DNA of 64,000 nucleotides from Ancylostoma caninum. Its lineage: Eukaryota; Nematoda; Chromadorea; Rhabditida; Ancylostomatidae. The notes under the pieces were generated by a model. That model saw only the letters and a list, made by a program, of their open reading frames with translations, did not search any database and was not told the origin of the DNA. The position numbers and the translations under genes were made by a program. The stretch is taken from assembly GCA_037903475.1 (NCBI GenBank), contig JBAJFG010000149.1, forward strand, positions 310,001 to 374,000. Reading direction: 5' to 3'. Every line of letters begins with the position of its first letter. The first letter of the stretch is position 1. Positions 25,529 to 37,638 of this stretch are shown here, piece by piece.

Positions 25529-27099
25529 GTCCAGTTCTCGTTCCACATTGACCTGTACGAAAAATCGTACCAACTCTGCTTTCTCAAACAAATCCAATGA
25601 ATATTCGGATTCTAATGGTGTCTGGTCATCATAGTAGTAGTGCTGAAGATACAATACGATTGTTAAAATCTCCACAGCACTCAGGGAAATTTTTGTATGT
25701 CACTCACATCATCGGATTTGTGATCTATTCCTGGCATCGAAAGAGGAATGCGTAACGTACAGTGATTCTTGCCCCATTTCTGCGCGGATATAGATGAATG
25801 TTCCTCGCATCGGGGTTCTTTCTGGAAGGAATCTGAGTCAATTCGATGAAGCTGCGCCTAGAGTACAAGTCATAGCTACATAGAACGCTGTCGCTGTATA
25901 TTCTGTTACAGACGGGTAAAACTGGGAAAAGAAGAAAAACTGGAAAATGAAATAAAAGAGAAAATGGAGCTGGATATGGAAAAAGTGATTTCTAATGGTC
26001 GAATGAAAATTTATAGATTATGTTTAATGCTAATTGGCTTGTAGCAGCTGATGTGGTTTAAAAATTTCTTTTTTTTTAGTTTTCATTAGCCAAATTTTGA
26101 CATCTCACATGCGGCTACTTCCATAGAGATGTTAAATTTTATAACAAGAAAATTCTACGATTCAATTCTTACAGCAATCTGCTAGGTGTCTACACGTGGG
26201 TAAGCACTCAACGTACAAGACTGTCGACAATATGGTGCCTTCGATGTAACTGTAGTTCTTGCAGGCTGTGGATGAGAAAACAGTTGAAGACCAAAACTAA
26301 CCTTTTTCAGAAAATTATAGGATAAAAAAGATCGAAGACTAAATTATTTCATGATCGATTTCCTAAGCTTGAACTTATAGTAAAGCGCAATTTCATAGCA
26401 ACAAGATAGCACAAGGAATCGCATTTTCCTATTAAAAACCCAACAATAACTCGTGCATACCATACCTCCGTAGCAAAATCTGCCAGCAGTGTCAGCCTCG
26501 ACGGACTGAGGGTGTCAAATGGCGGTGCACTAAAGAATCGAGGCACAACGACCGAGACGGCCCTTGACCCTTGTGCATGAACAACTGGAGTAGGGACTAC
26601 AGCAGTTTCTGAAATAATGAATAATAAATTATAAAATATGATAATTCTGTAGAAAGAATATAATACGATCTCTCAAAATCAATTCCTAGAGGACGAAAGT
26701 GTATCAACGTGGCTCAAAAAAGGGCGCACTACTCATTAAATCATAGGTCAACCAATGTTTCTTCGTCTAGTGGAAGGAACGAAACGGAGATTAGGTATCT
26801 TTTGTTTTTATTTTTGTTTATTTAATGGTGCACAGGTCGAAATCAGGGTCAAGCGTGGTGGTAATGAAAAATTGATTCCGTATTATTTTTCAGACAGTTT
26901 CATGAGACTTCCTCTATCCGTGCAGCTTTGAATTAAACGCTCAACATGCTCATTTGCTGCAAATTTCATGGAAAAAGATAGCTCACCAGGGACCTTGCAC
27001 ACTTTGATGTCATCCGCTAGGACATTGTTAATTCGACGACAATCGCTATCCACAGCAGTAGCACAACCACATCTCAACGTTCTCGTGGATAAACAGTAG
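25529..27099 (-). CDS. Unrecognised multi-exon gene (four exons visible)
   Basis: Four minus-strand exons join in frame with canonical sites: 26987-27099, 26466-26608, 25708-25857 and 25529-25642. Exon 1 starts after TTTTTTTCAG and carries five cysteines (LRCGCATAVDSDC, VCKV). Exon 2 is Val/Pro-rich then PRFFSAPPFDTLSPSR. Exon 3 includes DSDSFQKEPRCEEHSS and WGKNHCTLRIPL. Exon 4 contains an acidic stretch, then EKAELVRFFVQVNVEREL. Exon phases fit (1, 0, 0), which strongly supports a real gene. I recognise no domain; it is incomplete at both ends (next donor GTGAGT after exon 4). The hAT element begins about 450 bp downstream and may lie in its next intron. Confidence 0.6.
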
Positions 27100-28311
27100 C
27101 TGAAAAAAATGAAGCTGAGTAAGTCAGTACTCCTCAAAGAAAGTAAAAAACAGATATGGATAGTCTGGATGTCTAACACGAGAAGGTATTGCCAGCAGAA
27201 CAATGAATGGATATTGATCTTGATGCGATGTGTGCTATTTAGATGTGAGGGTGGTTCACACGTCTTCAATGTTAACTCGTCTTTCAGCAGTGCCGAAGGC
27301 AGGAACTGCTAGCCAGGGAGGGTTGAGCGTGGGAAAAAAGTGGCAACTTCCCCGCTAGGAGGATCCAGATGGAATAATAAAATTACTAAAAGCATTAATT
27401 TTAATATTAAATAATTGGGGGTAAATACCTGAAAAATAACTGTTAAAACAAACATTAAAAATAAGCTTATTAATTTTCATCTATTTAATGAAGTAATTTC
27501 AGAAAACCAGCGACCCACTGCGAGGAGAGGGAGCGACTCTTCCACGCTTCCGCCACTGATTTAGATATGCTCATACCAGTAGCACCCACAACGGACAATA
27601 AAGGATGTACTTTTTCAGTTAATTATTAACTTAAAGATTAACATTTTAAATTAACTTTAAAATTACTACTGTAGTCTTTCAAAATTACTTTGTAATTGTA
27701 TTATCTACAAAATTATTGGACGAGTTTATTTAGTTGCTTTAATTGCTGACTCCTCATTTCTTGTTTTTGATACTCATTTGTGGAAAATCAAAATCAATTT
27801 TTAGACCTTTATGTTTGGAATTCTTACCGTCCCTTTTTTGGCGGCAACCCTCTCCCACACCTCATGTTCTCCTTGTTCTACCCCCCCCCCCCCGGTCGTC
27901 TCTTCCAACCCACTTGCCGTTCCTAGACTATCAAAAAAAGAAAGAAGAAACCTCTACATATGTGACCACCACTATTACATGCATAGAATTTATGAACCCG
28001 TAACCGAGAGAATTCACGCTAACAAACCAATTTTCACGTCCTCCGTTTTACAGCATCTCTAGTGTTCCCGATAAGCAATCACACTAACCAACAAAGGTTT
28101 GCTTAGTTATCGTTTCACGAATCGCAGTCCTGCTCTAACATTGTTGTCCTTCAACTCCACAGTGCAAATACCAGTTTGACAGGAAAATCTGGTCTTTGAA
28201 AGTCCCGCAGGAAGGTGTTTGTATATTTCTTCCGTTTCTCTGCTGTTTGGAGCTCCAGGAATTGACTCACTACCGGCAAACATGGATGGAAGCAAGGTGG
28301 ATTCAAAGGTA
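27100..28311. other. No gene seen
   Basis: AT-rich, with a run of 14 C near 27882-27895 and a TTAA-rich block at 27360-27720. 5' exons of the minus-strand gene at 25529-27099 may lie here but I cannot place them. Confidence 0.4.
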
Positions 28312-28562
28312 CAGGGTGACAACAAAGTCTTTGGCCAAAGATTTTATTGCAATTATTTCTTGCGCTTTGTCTGGAAACCCAAGACTTTGTATCCGCGTTG
28401 ACACCCCAGCTGTCTCGAACACACATGCAAAATTTCGTAATCCATAGCCCTACTTGAATCTTGTATGATCTGCAAACATGAAACCAGGTAGAGTTGGAAA
28501 TAGCCGCAAGTACGTTCTCGGTGACGTCTTTTCCAAGAACTTCCTCTGATTTGCCCTCCAGA

Positions 28563-29453
28563 CAGGGCGCAGCACTAGGTGGTCGGTGTCGGTTGGGGAG
28601 TACTAAGTCCAGTCGGATTCCGAAATGGGTTACTATGTACCTACACACTAGGGTTCTTTTAGGAAAAGCAGATGGCACTAAAAAGTGACTTAAATAAGCG
28701 TTAGTGAGACGACGAATGATGTTTCAGCAAGAAATGCGTACAATTTAGCGAAGACAGCCCAAATTTTTCTTCTCAAATTCAAGCTAAAATCCTCGAAAAA
28801 CCGATCTCAGTACGAAACTGTTTGATCCCGCTAGAACTCGTTGAAACTTGTTATAAGACCTGTCAGATACAAGAAATTGTCATTAGAGCGTGGTTTTTCC
28901 TCTCAAACCCGGAACTTTCCCAGGAAATTTCTCTCCTTTGAGGAAGTGTTCCGATACGCTGTCAACTCAAAGAAATGCGCCTAGGTGGTAACAACTCTCC
29001 CCCAAAGTGGCATCTTTCGTTTTTGAGAAACCGTCTTCGTTTTTGAAAAAAACCGTCATTAATGGTCAAAAAATGGTCAAAAACCACTTTTTGACCATTA
29101 ATGACGGTTCTTCTCAAAAACGAACGGTGCCACTTTGGGGGGATACTCGTTGGTATAGTGCGCATCTACAGTCAAAATTCCAACATGATATGTCTCCTAC
29201 AGGTTGAGCAACACCTGATTATCACTGGAGCGCACCAGAGGGCAGGGTAGGGATGGAGTAAATGATTGAACAACGGTGGTCTTCAGCCACGAGTTTGATG
29301 ATCCTCCAGAAGTGCTTCTCTGAAATCTGCTTGTCTCTAATATCAGTAGACGGTTAGCGGTTGGCTACGCCCCGGACATTGGTGCTAAGCCTCCTGAATC
29401 TGCAGGACGCTACTAAGTCCTGGTGGTCAATGACCACCTGGTGCTGCGCCCTG
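28563..29453. mobile_element. hAT-type non-autonomous element nested in the Tc1-type element
   Basis: Ends are CAGGGCGCAGCACTAGGTGG on the left and an inverted near-copy on the right. The octamer CCTCCAGA flanks both ends (28555-28562 and 29454-29461), an 8-bp duplication typical of hAT. In the relative at 55038-55941 the matching site (about 55278-55290, GGCTCTGCAAATCACC) is uninterrupted. No transposase frame. Confidence 0.88.
28999..29142. mobile_element. Hairpin element nested a third time
   Basis: CCCCCAAAGTGGCA at the left is matched by TGCCACTTTGGGGG at the right, and the two halves stay complementary through CGTTTTTGAGAA, CCGTCATTAATGG and TGGTCAAAAA. The whole 144 bp can fold into one hairpin. 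Target duplication is not clear. Confidence 0.75.
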
Positions 29454-30123
29454 CCTCCAGATCACCAATTTTCTGCCCAATATTCAAGAGTGTAGAAGCT
29501 TTCTATTCTAGGGAGATCCGTGTGTAAACTTGTTTTATTGACTGGAAATGGTCAATAGACTGTCACTGACAGTTTTTCCTACTAGAATGCCCAAAACAAA
29601 GGGCAAAAGTGGGCAGAGCAGAACCCGGAAAGGCGTATTATTTCTTAGGCTTAAGCACATCTGACAGAAATAAGGTGGGCTCTTGACAAAAGTTTTCCAT
29701 CAAGTTTCAAAAGAAAAAGCAACAAAATCTTGGTTCAGACTCCTCAGCCCCTGATTTCACCAAACCATCATATTTGCTTAATAATTATCCTGCTCCCAGA
29801 AACGGATACCACTGGATTTCTGAATTGTACTCCCTGAAGCACAGAAGTTGTGCTAACTTTCGCTCAAACACCAGCTTCCCTAGCATAGACCTAACAAGAA
29901 AACAGGGTCATAAATTCTCGACCAACTTGCGGCCCTCGCACGTTACGGTCACCAACGGTTTTGTCAACTCTACGGAGAAGCCAGAAGAGATATCCAAAGT
30001 CCAAGAGTGGATTCTTAAAGCGCATGAATTCCACATAGCCCAGGTAAATTTCCAGACTGCTAGCACATCTGATCACAGTTTTACAAATTATTATATTTGG
30101 CCAAAGACCTTGTTGTCACCCTG

Positions 30124-32812
30124 TACATACAGCGATGATTTAAACGACTTCTAACCATTAGTGTTTTATCTGTAGCCTTGCTTATTTAGATGTATGATGC
30201 CTTGTGAAAATTTCATGGCTGTCTGGATCTCTGTTCCATTCCTTGGCATACACTCCAGTTTCTACTCCCTACTCCTAAGCCTGCCGATTCCCGCCCCCCC
30301 CCCCTCGGCCTAAATTCACTATTCCATTCCGTCAATGAGTGTCATTGATATATGAATTCGTTATGAATTTAATAAAAGTTAAGAAAAAAACTTCACTTCC
30401 CTACGTCTCGATGAATTGGGTCGAAGTCATACAGTCGTAGTCCCACGAGCAGGTCAGTAAACACTGACACACCGCATGATTCACAAAAGCAGCAATTTTA
30501 AGGTATAATGGGATGTACACAAACACAATACTTATCTGCCCCATTTTTTCATTCTAAACAGAACTTCGCGGACTAGTCAGCTGAGTAAACAGACGGGTAG
30601 GTGCATGCAAGGAGAGGGTAGAAAGAATACAGGCTAACTGGGTTTCTTCAGTGTTTGGGCTTCAAGGTATTCCCAGGAAAAGGTTCTTTGATGACGCAAG
30701 AAAGCAGTGACCTCACAAAGCTAGTTCCACGGAGTATTTCCCATAAGAAATAACTTACCGTCCAGACCCTTACAGAAATACCTGTGCAGAATTACAAAAG
30801 TCTGGCCTGATAAGTTTTTCGTGCGAGTTAGCATTAAAATGACGAAACACCGCAGATATGTAATTTATGATGCAGCTCACTCCCAAGGCCCATAAAAACT
30901 GCATGCTGGTCAGCTCACCGAGGATTACAAAACATTTTTGCTCAAGCTGGCCACTTCCAAAAGGGATGGAGTCAGGGACGTGCCTAACAATTGGTTCAAA
31001 GTCGTAAATAGTAATCAGAAATGTACTACTGCTTGAGATTACACTGCAGCAAGTTATTCATTTCTGAAATAAAATTTCTCATCGGGATAGGACTTATGTA
31101 CCATGCTGATACTTCCTAATAGGTTGCTACTGTTAACCAAACAGGTGGCTACAGTTTACGGAACCTACATCTACATTACACTCGCAATGCATTTGTTTTT
31201 GGTGGTGTAAAATGGTGGTAAAGAACATTCGGGAACCAAAATGAGTGTGGAGATCAAATAATGTAGAACTGTTCAGCCTCTCGACTGGCCCATAACTGAA
31301 GGGAGTCCTATAATTCGGGATAGATGATCGTGAACCTCGTTTCTCCTGACCCACATTCAACCCTTTCCACTACTCCTGCAACTCCTCCACCTCTCACAAC
31401 AGAGGTGTGCTGAATTTTCCGTTTTCCTTTTTACGCTTTCCGTTTTCCGCCCATTTTTGGTCTTCCATTTTACGTTTTACGGGTTTTTGGCCCGAAAAAC
31501 GGAAAATCCCGGAAAATTATAGAAGGAGATGGATCGTTGTTTTCAGCGTATTTCCCGATCCTGGAGAGGGTTTCGATGCGCAGTGTACTTGAGTTCGCAA
31601 CAATGGCGCCAAAATTGACGTGCAAACGCCATTTACGAAATTCCAAGTACTTTGTTTGATTTTTTGTCTCAGCTCCAGAGTAAATGTCCCGTCGCAATTT
31701 TGCTAGTCTTCATCATTGTTCCAAATATGCCATACAAGTGCCCTAGTCTCCCCCCCCCCCGGAAAATTCTCGAAAAAAAAAACAAAGTTTCACAGAAATG
31801 TGGGGTGAACTGGTATAAAATTTCCATGAAGCTATCACGTGCCATGGTAAGACCAACAAACATTCTTGCAAAGGATGATGTAGGCTTTCTTTCAACTTGA
31901 CAAAGGTATAAGGCTATGTACATCGTAATTGTCTTTGTTTTAATCAGACGATGATCCCCAGCTCCACATTGGCGCTGTTGGCGCCTGATGTTCTGCACAA
32001 TGTTTGCGCTGCTTTTGTTGCACGTTCCCCACACACTGTTCTTCACCTCCTTCCTCCATCGCTAACTCACTCTTACGGCATCCTCTGTGAAACACGTGGT
32101 ACTCCTCAGATTCCAAACGTATTGACTACCATAGTCACCTTTTTGTCTGAATTTTTCCAGAATAGGTCTGCTCCAAAGTAAGGCAAAGCAGTCGCACTTT
32201 TCACACCTTGCAGCCTCTCGTCTACTTAAACATTTAGTGGGAAATATGCTTTTCAATTCTATAACTCCGATAATCTCTCGTAACTAGGTGAAGGGTAGAT
32301 ACCTCGATCTACCTATATTCTAAGCGTTTGAAGTAAGCACCATCAATAGACTTGAAGTTAGTTAACTACTTAAAAGCGTCACCACTTATGCTCATCAAGA
32401 AGATACCTAGAAAATCCAATGTTGAGGAGGACTTTCGATCAAAAACCTATGCTTGGGCAAAATTTTCCGTTCTCCGCCCATTTTGGCTTTCACTTTTCCG
32501 TTTTCCGGGATTTAAAATTTTACTTCCGCACATGCTGATTCACAACCTCAGCAGCTTCGTAAAGCGGACTTACCACTTAGTTGGTAATATGTTGCATACT
32601 GTGGATGCTACTAGAATTGTTTCAAATGAAATTTCGTGTTATTATCCTAAGATATGAGATTCCATGCTTAACTGCGCGCCACATAATTGGAAGTGCCGGT
32701 AGTGAATATTCGACTGTTCTATGAAAGTGTCTAAGCATTCGTATTTGGATGATCACAGAATAACGAACTCCGTTATACAGTACACACTGTAGGGCTCAGA
32801 CGGTGAGTATAT
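30124..32812. other. No confident gene; TTTTCCG-rich repeats
   Basis: Pieces at 31404-31515 and 32461-32525 share CCGTTTTCCG and CGCCCATTTT(T)GG phrases, a degenerate dispersed repeat. A minus-strand frame of 125 codons (31669-32046) has protein-like parts but no recognised domain. C-tracts occur near 30293 and 31750. Confidence 0.35.
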
Positions 32813-33419
32813 GGCTGTGTTTATACTTCATCGCTAGGCGATTGCGTCGCGGTGACGGCCACATGCGCGAAGCGACGGGTAGCGAAGTTGAGGCTTTAAA
32901 GTGGCTTTCATACATTTGCCGCGGCGGCAGTCGCCCATGGTTAAGCATAGGCCGGCGACGTCGCGGCGGCGGCGCCGTGGCGACGTCGCCGCGACAAGAG
33001 CTTGTTTACTTTTTTGCCGCGGCGCCGCCCGGCGACGTCGCCCAGCGACAAGCGGCAAGGAATGGTCGAGGGGGTATTTTGTCGCTGGGCGACGTTTCTA
33101 TGAAAGCGCGGCATGCCGCTCGGCGGCAAATGTATGAAAGCCCCTTAAGCTGGAGGAAGGAGTAAAAGAGGGTAAGTCCTAATCCACGGAGTCGATGAAA
33201 TCATTGCACTACATCTACTGGGCGATGAGACGAGATCGGCTTATCGCTTGATTTTCGCAAGAAAATGTATAAATAGCCATGCGACAGGGATCTTCGATGT
33301 CGTTTTATGAGTATAATACTATCAAAATGCAACAGAAACGTCTGCACGCTTCGAGACCAACTCCTTTTGAATAGTTTGCATCAGCGACAGTTGCGCTACG
33401 ATGGAGTATAAACACAGCC
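32813..33419. mobile_element. GC-rich inverted-repeat element
   Basis: Left end GGCTGTGTTTATACTTCATC and right end (inverted) GGCTGTGTTTATACTCCATC match; the triplet TAT flanks both ends. The interior is full of GCGACGTCGC-like palindromes and is far more GC-rich than the surroundings. It contains a second element at 32900-33144. The 3-bp duplication would suit PIF/Harbinger, but the superfamily is inference. Confidence 0.7.
32900..33144. mobile_element. TTAA-flanked element nested in the GC-rich element
   Basis: Left end GTGGCTTTCATACATTTGCC, right end inverted GGGGCTTTCATACATTTGCC. TTAA lies at 32896-32899 and 33145-33148, the duplication of piggyBac-type elements. The interior consists of GCGACGTCGCC palindromes and has no authentic coding frame. 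Confidence 0.7.
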
Positions 33420-35480
33420 TATGTAGCGCACTGATAAACGATCAGACGCCCCGTGCAACGACCTCAGAACAGTGAACAGCAGAGAAAACAAAGGGAATCT
33501 GAGAAAGGAGAAGCACAACCACGCAACAAAGCAGGATGGAACAGTGAGATGCCAGAACAAGAAAGAGGGGAGCAAAAACGAACATAATTTCTTGTAACAG
33601 TTATGAATTTGGGTAGAACGGCTGTTAGTGCACATTATGAAGCCGTGGTTCCCCTGCCAACTCTTCATATGCATCACTATACATAGTCGAGGTCATTCCG
33701 ATTTAGTTCTCATTCCCACGACCTCATAGCGCAAGGAAACGCTCGCGCGACCCGATTTTGATGCGCTGACCCAGTGGTTCTGACACGTCCTGCGATGCAT
33801 GTCGCGGGTCGGAGGATTGTGGGGACAGGTTATAATCCAAGAACTGCGCATCAAAACATATCAGAATGGTGATAAGATGTTAGCGCAGTGAAACAACGAC
33901 GCAGAGATCCTGTGATGACTGCGGTGAGCGTCGATGAAAGTGCGTTCTTCGCGGACTTGAGACGCACGCATCGCGACCGCACCGCTCGTCGTGAAATCGT
34001 CGCAGCGGCGGTGAGTGTAAGGCTTTCGCGATGATTAATCTGTCTTCTTCTTTATGTTTGAAAAAGGACGAATTTTACATGACGATACCAGCGCAAGCGC
34101 CGCGCTTGAACCTCGTGTTTCTCGAGTCCGCGAAAACCACACTTCTATCGACGCTCAATGTATCTCTACATAGTACAAAGTAAATTATAGTTTTATTTTA
34201 TTGGATTTTAATATAATTTCTAAATTGTGCTATAAGTTTTTTCCTGCACTCATCAGTAAGGTAAAGGAAACTTATAATTGAGTTTTGCTAGGCATAGACA
34301 TACATATACAAGGTCAATACAAACTCTACATGTAAACGTAGACACTTGTACACAGGTGGATACTTACGTTTGTAATAGACATGTACGACTATAAAAAACT
34401 ATAAGGATGATCTTTTGAAAGTAGGACAGTATAATTAACGTATGTTTTATTTTAAAAAACACTACTTCTGAAATCGATTATGTATAGTAGAGTGTGTGTG
34501 ACCAGTGGCTGCTACGTGCCCAGGAGAACTTGTTTTTTTCTATGCCGAAACATCTCATAGGATGAGACGCGGCCTCTCCCAACTTTTAAGTGAACCTCCA
34601 CGGACTTGCACAGATAACTACGTTGGCTAAAGAACGGAATTTAGAAATAGCACATGATTCCATCACATGGAACCATGTACAGAAAGCAAGACAACAATGA
34701 TAGATCGAGACTTTCGACAAGGGCCTTCACAGTCTACCAAGCCCAGCAAGCGGTAAAACACCCATTTTCTCACCTTGTAGCCAGCTCCCTGCATTCTGAG
34801 CATTCTGAACATGTCGTGGTTACTGCGGTAGAATTGCACCTTACGTAAATACATTGCGAACTAACCCTAGAACACGATTGCTGCTAAATAACGCGGAATA
34901 AGTGGAATGAAGCAGACAACTAACCCAGCGATAGAGGTGATGAGCAGGAGTATCCTCATGCTGAGGTCGAGCTCCTTCTGCAAGTGTTGCAACTGGGTCG
35001 CGCGGCGGCATTCAATGGAATTTACGCTGTAAACAGCGGCCACTTAAAAGAACTGCCCCATTACGGAATAAAAGACGTGTGAATAGTATTCTCCCTTTTT
35101 TGGGATGAAATTGGAGCTGATTCGCGCAAATAAGAAAATCCATTCTCCTCGAAAGTTCCTGCATGCGCTCCCGCACTTTAGTCCATCGCCATCAATCCTG
35201 TACTGATTAAAGGGCTCCCTTCATAAATCGTTCTTGGTCCCGATGGGATTACCCTTTGGAAACTTGCCAAAATCTCCTTCGGTGCTTGCGTGTTCCATAT
35301 TTTTGTAAATTTTATTGTTGTTTCCTGCTTATTGGGAGGTTTTAATGTTCGCTGCTTGTTTCTGGTTGGATTGATCAGTCCACCAGTCTCAGATCTGCTT
35401 ATTTTCGCCTTTTCATGTTATCTCTTCCTCTCTGTCGAGGATTTAGTCGTACTTTTCATCCGCTCTAAACAACTGCAAAA
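33420..35480. other. No gene seen
   Basis: 33710-34140 is locally GC-rich with many GATGCG and CGACG phrases, possibly another decayed element. No protein family is recognisable; probable 5' region of ufm-1 toward the end. Confidence 0.35.
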
Positions 35481-35486
35481 TTTCAG
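35481..35486 (+). promoter_or_regulatory. Probable spliced-leader acceptor of ufm-1
   Basis: TTTCAG, the canonical nematode 3' splice site, lies five bases before the ufm-1 ATG with no matching upstream exon. This is the pattern of SL trans-splicing. Confidence 0.65.
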
Positions 35487-35491
35487 TAATT

Positions 35492-35813
<322 letters not shown>

Positions 35814-36495
35814 TAAGACTTTCTACTTCATCAACAGACTTTATTACTCGAACATGTTAGCGTTCCACACGAAGCTATGCAACTACTTGGAAACAAACAT
35901 GTAACAGAACTGTGCCCTTCAAATAGGAAAAATTTTGAACCACATCTTACCAGCGGTATTTCTAATCTGGGACAGTTACTTCACATTTAGTAATTACATT
36001 CAATTTAATTGTGTAGTGGATGTGAAGGAAAGAAAATAGTTTCGAGAAGGGATTTAAATAAGACTGGCTTAGCAGTTGTAAAAGCCTACACGTTTTAGGT
36101 GTCGGCATTTTCTTAAATGACCTTAGTGAAAGAGAGCAGGGAGAGAAAAGGAACGAAGAGAAGAGTATCAGTAAAAGTTAGAGTTAAGTGGAAATACTGG
36201 TCTGAGTTCAAAAAACAGATATTCTTTGCTCATTTTGAAGTCCCAAAAATGCTTTAATCGTTCCCATATATGTATGCAGCTCGAATATTACGAGATTTGA
36301 AGGCATCAGGAGAACTGCTGCTCTTTCTCAAATTTTCTTGTAGACTTGTTCTGCTGCTATACTTCCCGAGGAATGCAGCGGTCGCGGTCGCTGCTGTTGT
36401 GGCGACTCTGCTTCTGGTACATATGTATTGATTGTAAGTGGCGCATCTCAGGCGTCATTGCCTCTGTTGTCGACAACGCATTCATACGTACCAAA

Positions 36496-37302
36496 TGCGC
36501 AATCGGTAGAAAGTTTTCGAGCGCGCCGAGCATGCGGCGCGTGCGCGGCGCGGCCCTCGTGTTGCAGTCGTCCGGCGTCCTCGCTCAGCTGTTCGAGGAC
36601 GCCCTTCGTCAAGATTAAGCCCAGGTGAGTGTTTTTCTTTCATTTTTTTCATTAATTGAAGTTTCTTTGAATGTGTGAGGCCTGTGGCTGACCGATATTG
36701 ATCGGACGGCCCCGCGTGCCTCACGTTCTGCACGTTTTGTCCGCGCATGCCCCAGTTGTTATTTTTAATGTTTTTTATGTGTTTTCTTTATTTGTTATGG
36801 CCCCGTGGAGAGCTGCTTGTCCCGGGTAGCCTCTTCTTTCTAAGAAAGAGGACCCCGGGATGTGGTGGCTCGTAATGGGGCCTCTTTGTCTCGTTTTTTT
36901 GCACGTTTTGCTCGCGCATGCCTCAAGACATCATTTTTGATGTTTTTAAATGTATTTTTTTTTATTTGTTTGGCTCAGTGGAAAGCTGCTTGTCCCAGGT
37001 AGCCTCTTCTTTGTAAGAAAGAGGACCCGGGGATGTGGTGGCTGGTAACGGGGCCTTTTTTTTGCTCAGATTCGTTGATGTGCCGTCTCCGTCGTTCGTC
37101 TCCGTCCGCATGGTCGTCGATGCGCATGCTTTTTTTTTTTGAATTGGTTTGTTTCTCTTTTCTTTTTGTCAGGATAGTAACTGGTGAGTGTTATTTTGAA
37201 TGCAAACTATGTTTTGGCCCCAATTCCCTTCGAGTTTAGCCGCGCGTCACCGGTTTCCCTTCGTTATACGAAAGGGAACCCCTTGTCGTTTTGGCTAATG
37301 TG
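36496..37302 (+). repeat. Left terminal inverted repeat
   Basis: Contains two tandem units of about 165 bp (about 36731-36898 and 36901-37065) sharing CACGTTTTG..CGCGCATGCC, a CCTCTTCTTTCTAAGAAAGAGG palindrome and GGGATGTGGTGGCT. The inner part has a TTCCCTTCG-TTATA-CGAAAGGGAA near-palindrome. The repeated units could be transposase-binding sites. Confidence 0.9.
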
Positions 37303-37638
37303 TTGTTTTATTAAGATATTTGACATATTTTTAGAAGGAACATGAACGTATTATGAAATGTTTATGCATAACTTACATTAAACATGTCATGTTAGGAAAG
37401 AAAACTAACAATGATGTGAGTATAAACTTTACTAATGGAACAACAACAGAAACACTTCAGAAACCCGTCCTTAGATAAAACCTGTTATGTTTTGTTAGTG
37501 AAAGAAAAAAGAACCGTGAGGTGAGACCAAATTAGAATAACAAGAAAATAATAATAACAACAACAACAATACTCTACTATACACTATACAATACAATACT
37601 AATATAAATATAAATACTATACATTATATACAGGTGGT

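Larger units (their letters stand above)
28312..30123. mobile_element. Non-autonomous Tc1-type element, interrupted
   Basis: Ends are inverted copies of CAGGGTGACAACAAAGTCTT(TGGCCAAA), with TA on each side. A relative without the insertion lies at 55038-55941. The sequence of this copy is split by the hAT-type element at 28563-29453; removing that and one 8-bp duplication leaves about 910 bp, close to the 904 bp of the relative. It has no transposase. Confidence 0.9.

Noticed and set aside
32803..33165. 120-codon Arg/Gly/Ala-rich gene
   Set aside because: All six frames are open over the same GCGACGTCGC palindromes inside nested elements.
36343..36433. Third exon of ufm-1
   Set aside because: Good TTGTAG acceptor and GTAAGT donor, but the encoded Cys-rich peptide does not resemble the UFM1 C-terminal half in any frame.
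36482..36748. Coding frame in the left arm, mirrored at 41033-41353
   Set aside because: The two frames are identical because they lie in the inverted arms; the Arg/Ala-rich content follows from GC-rich repeat sequence.
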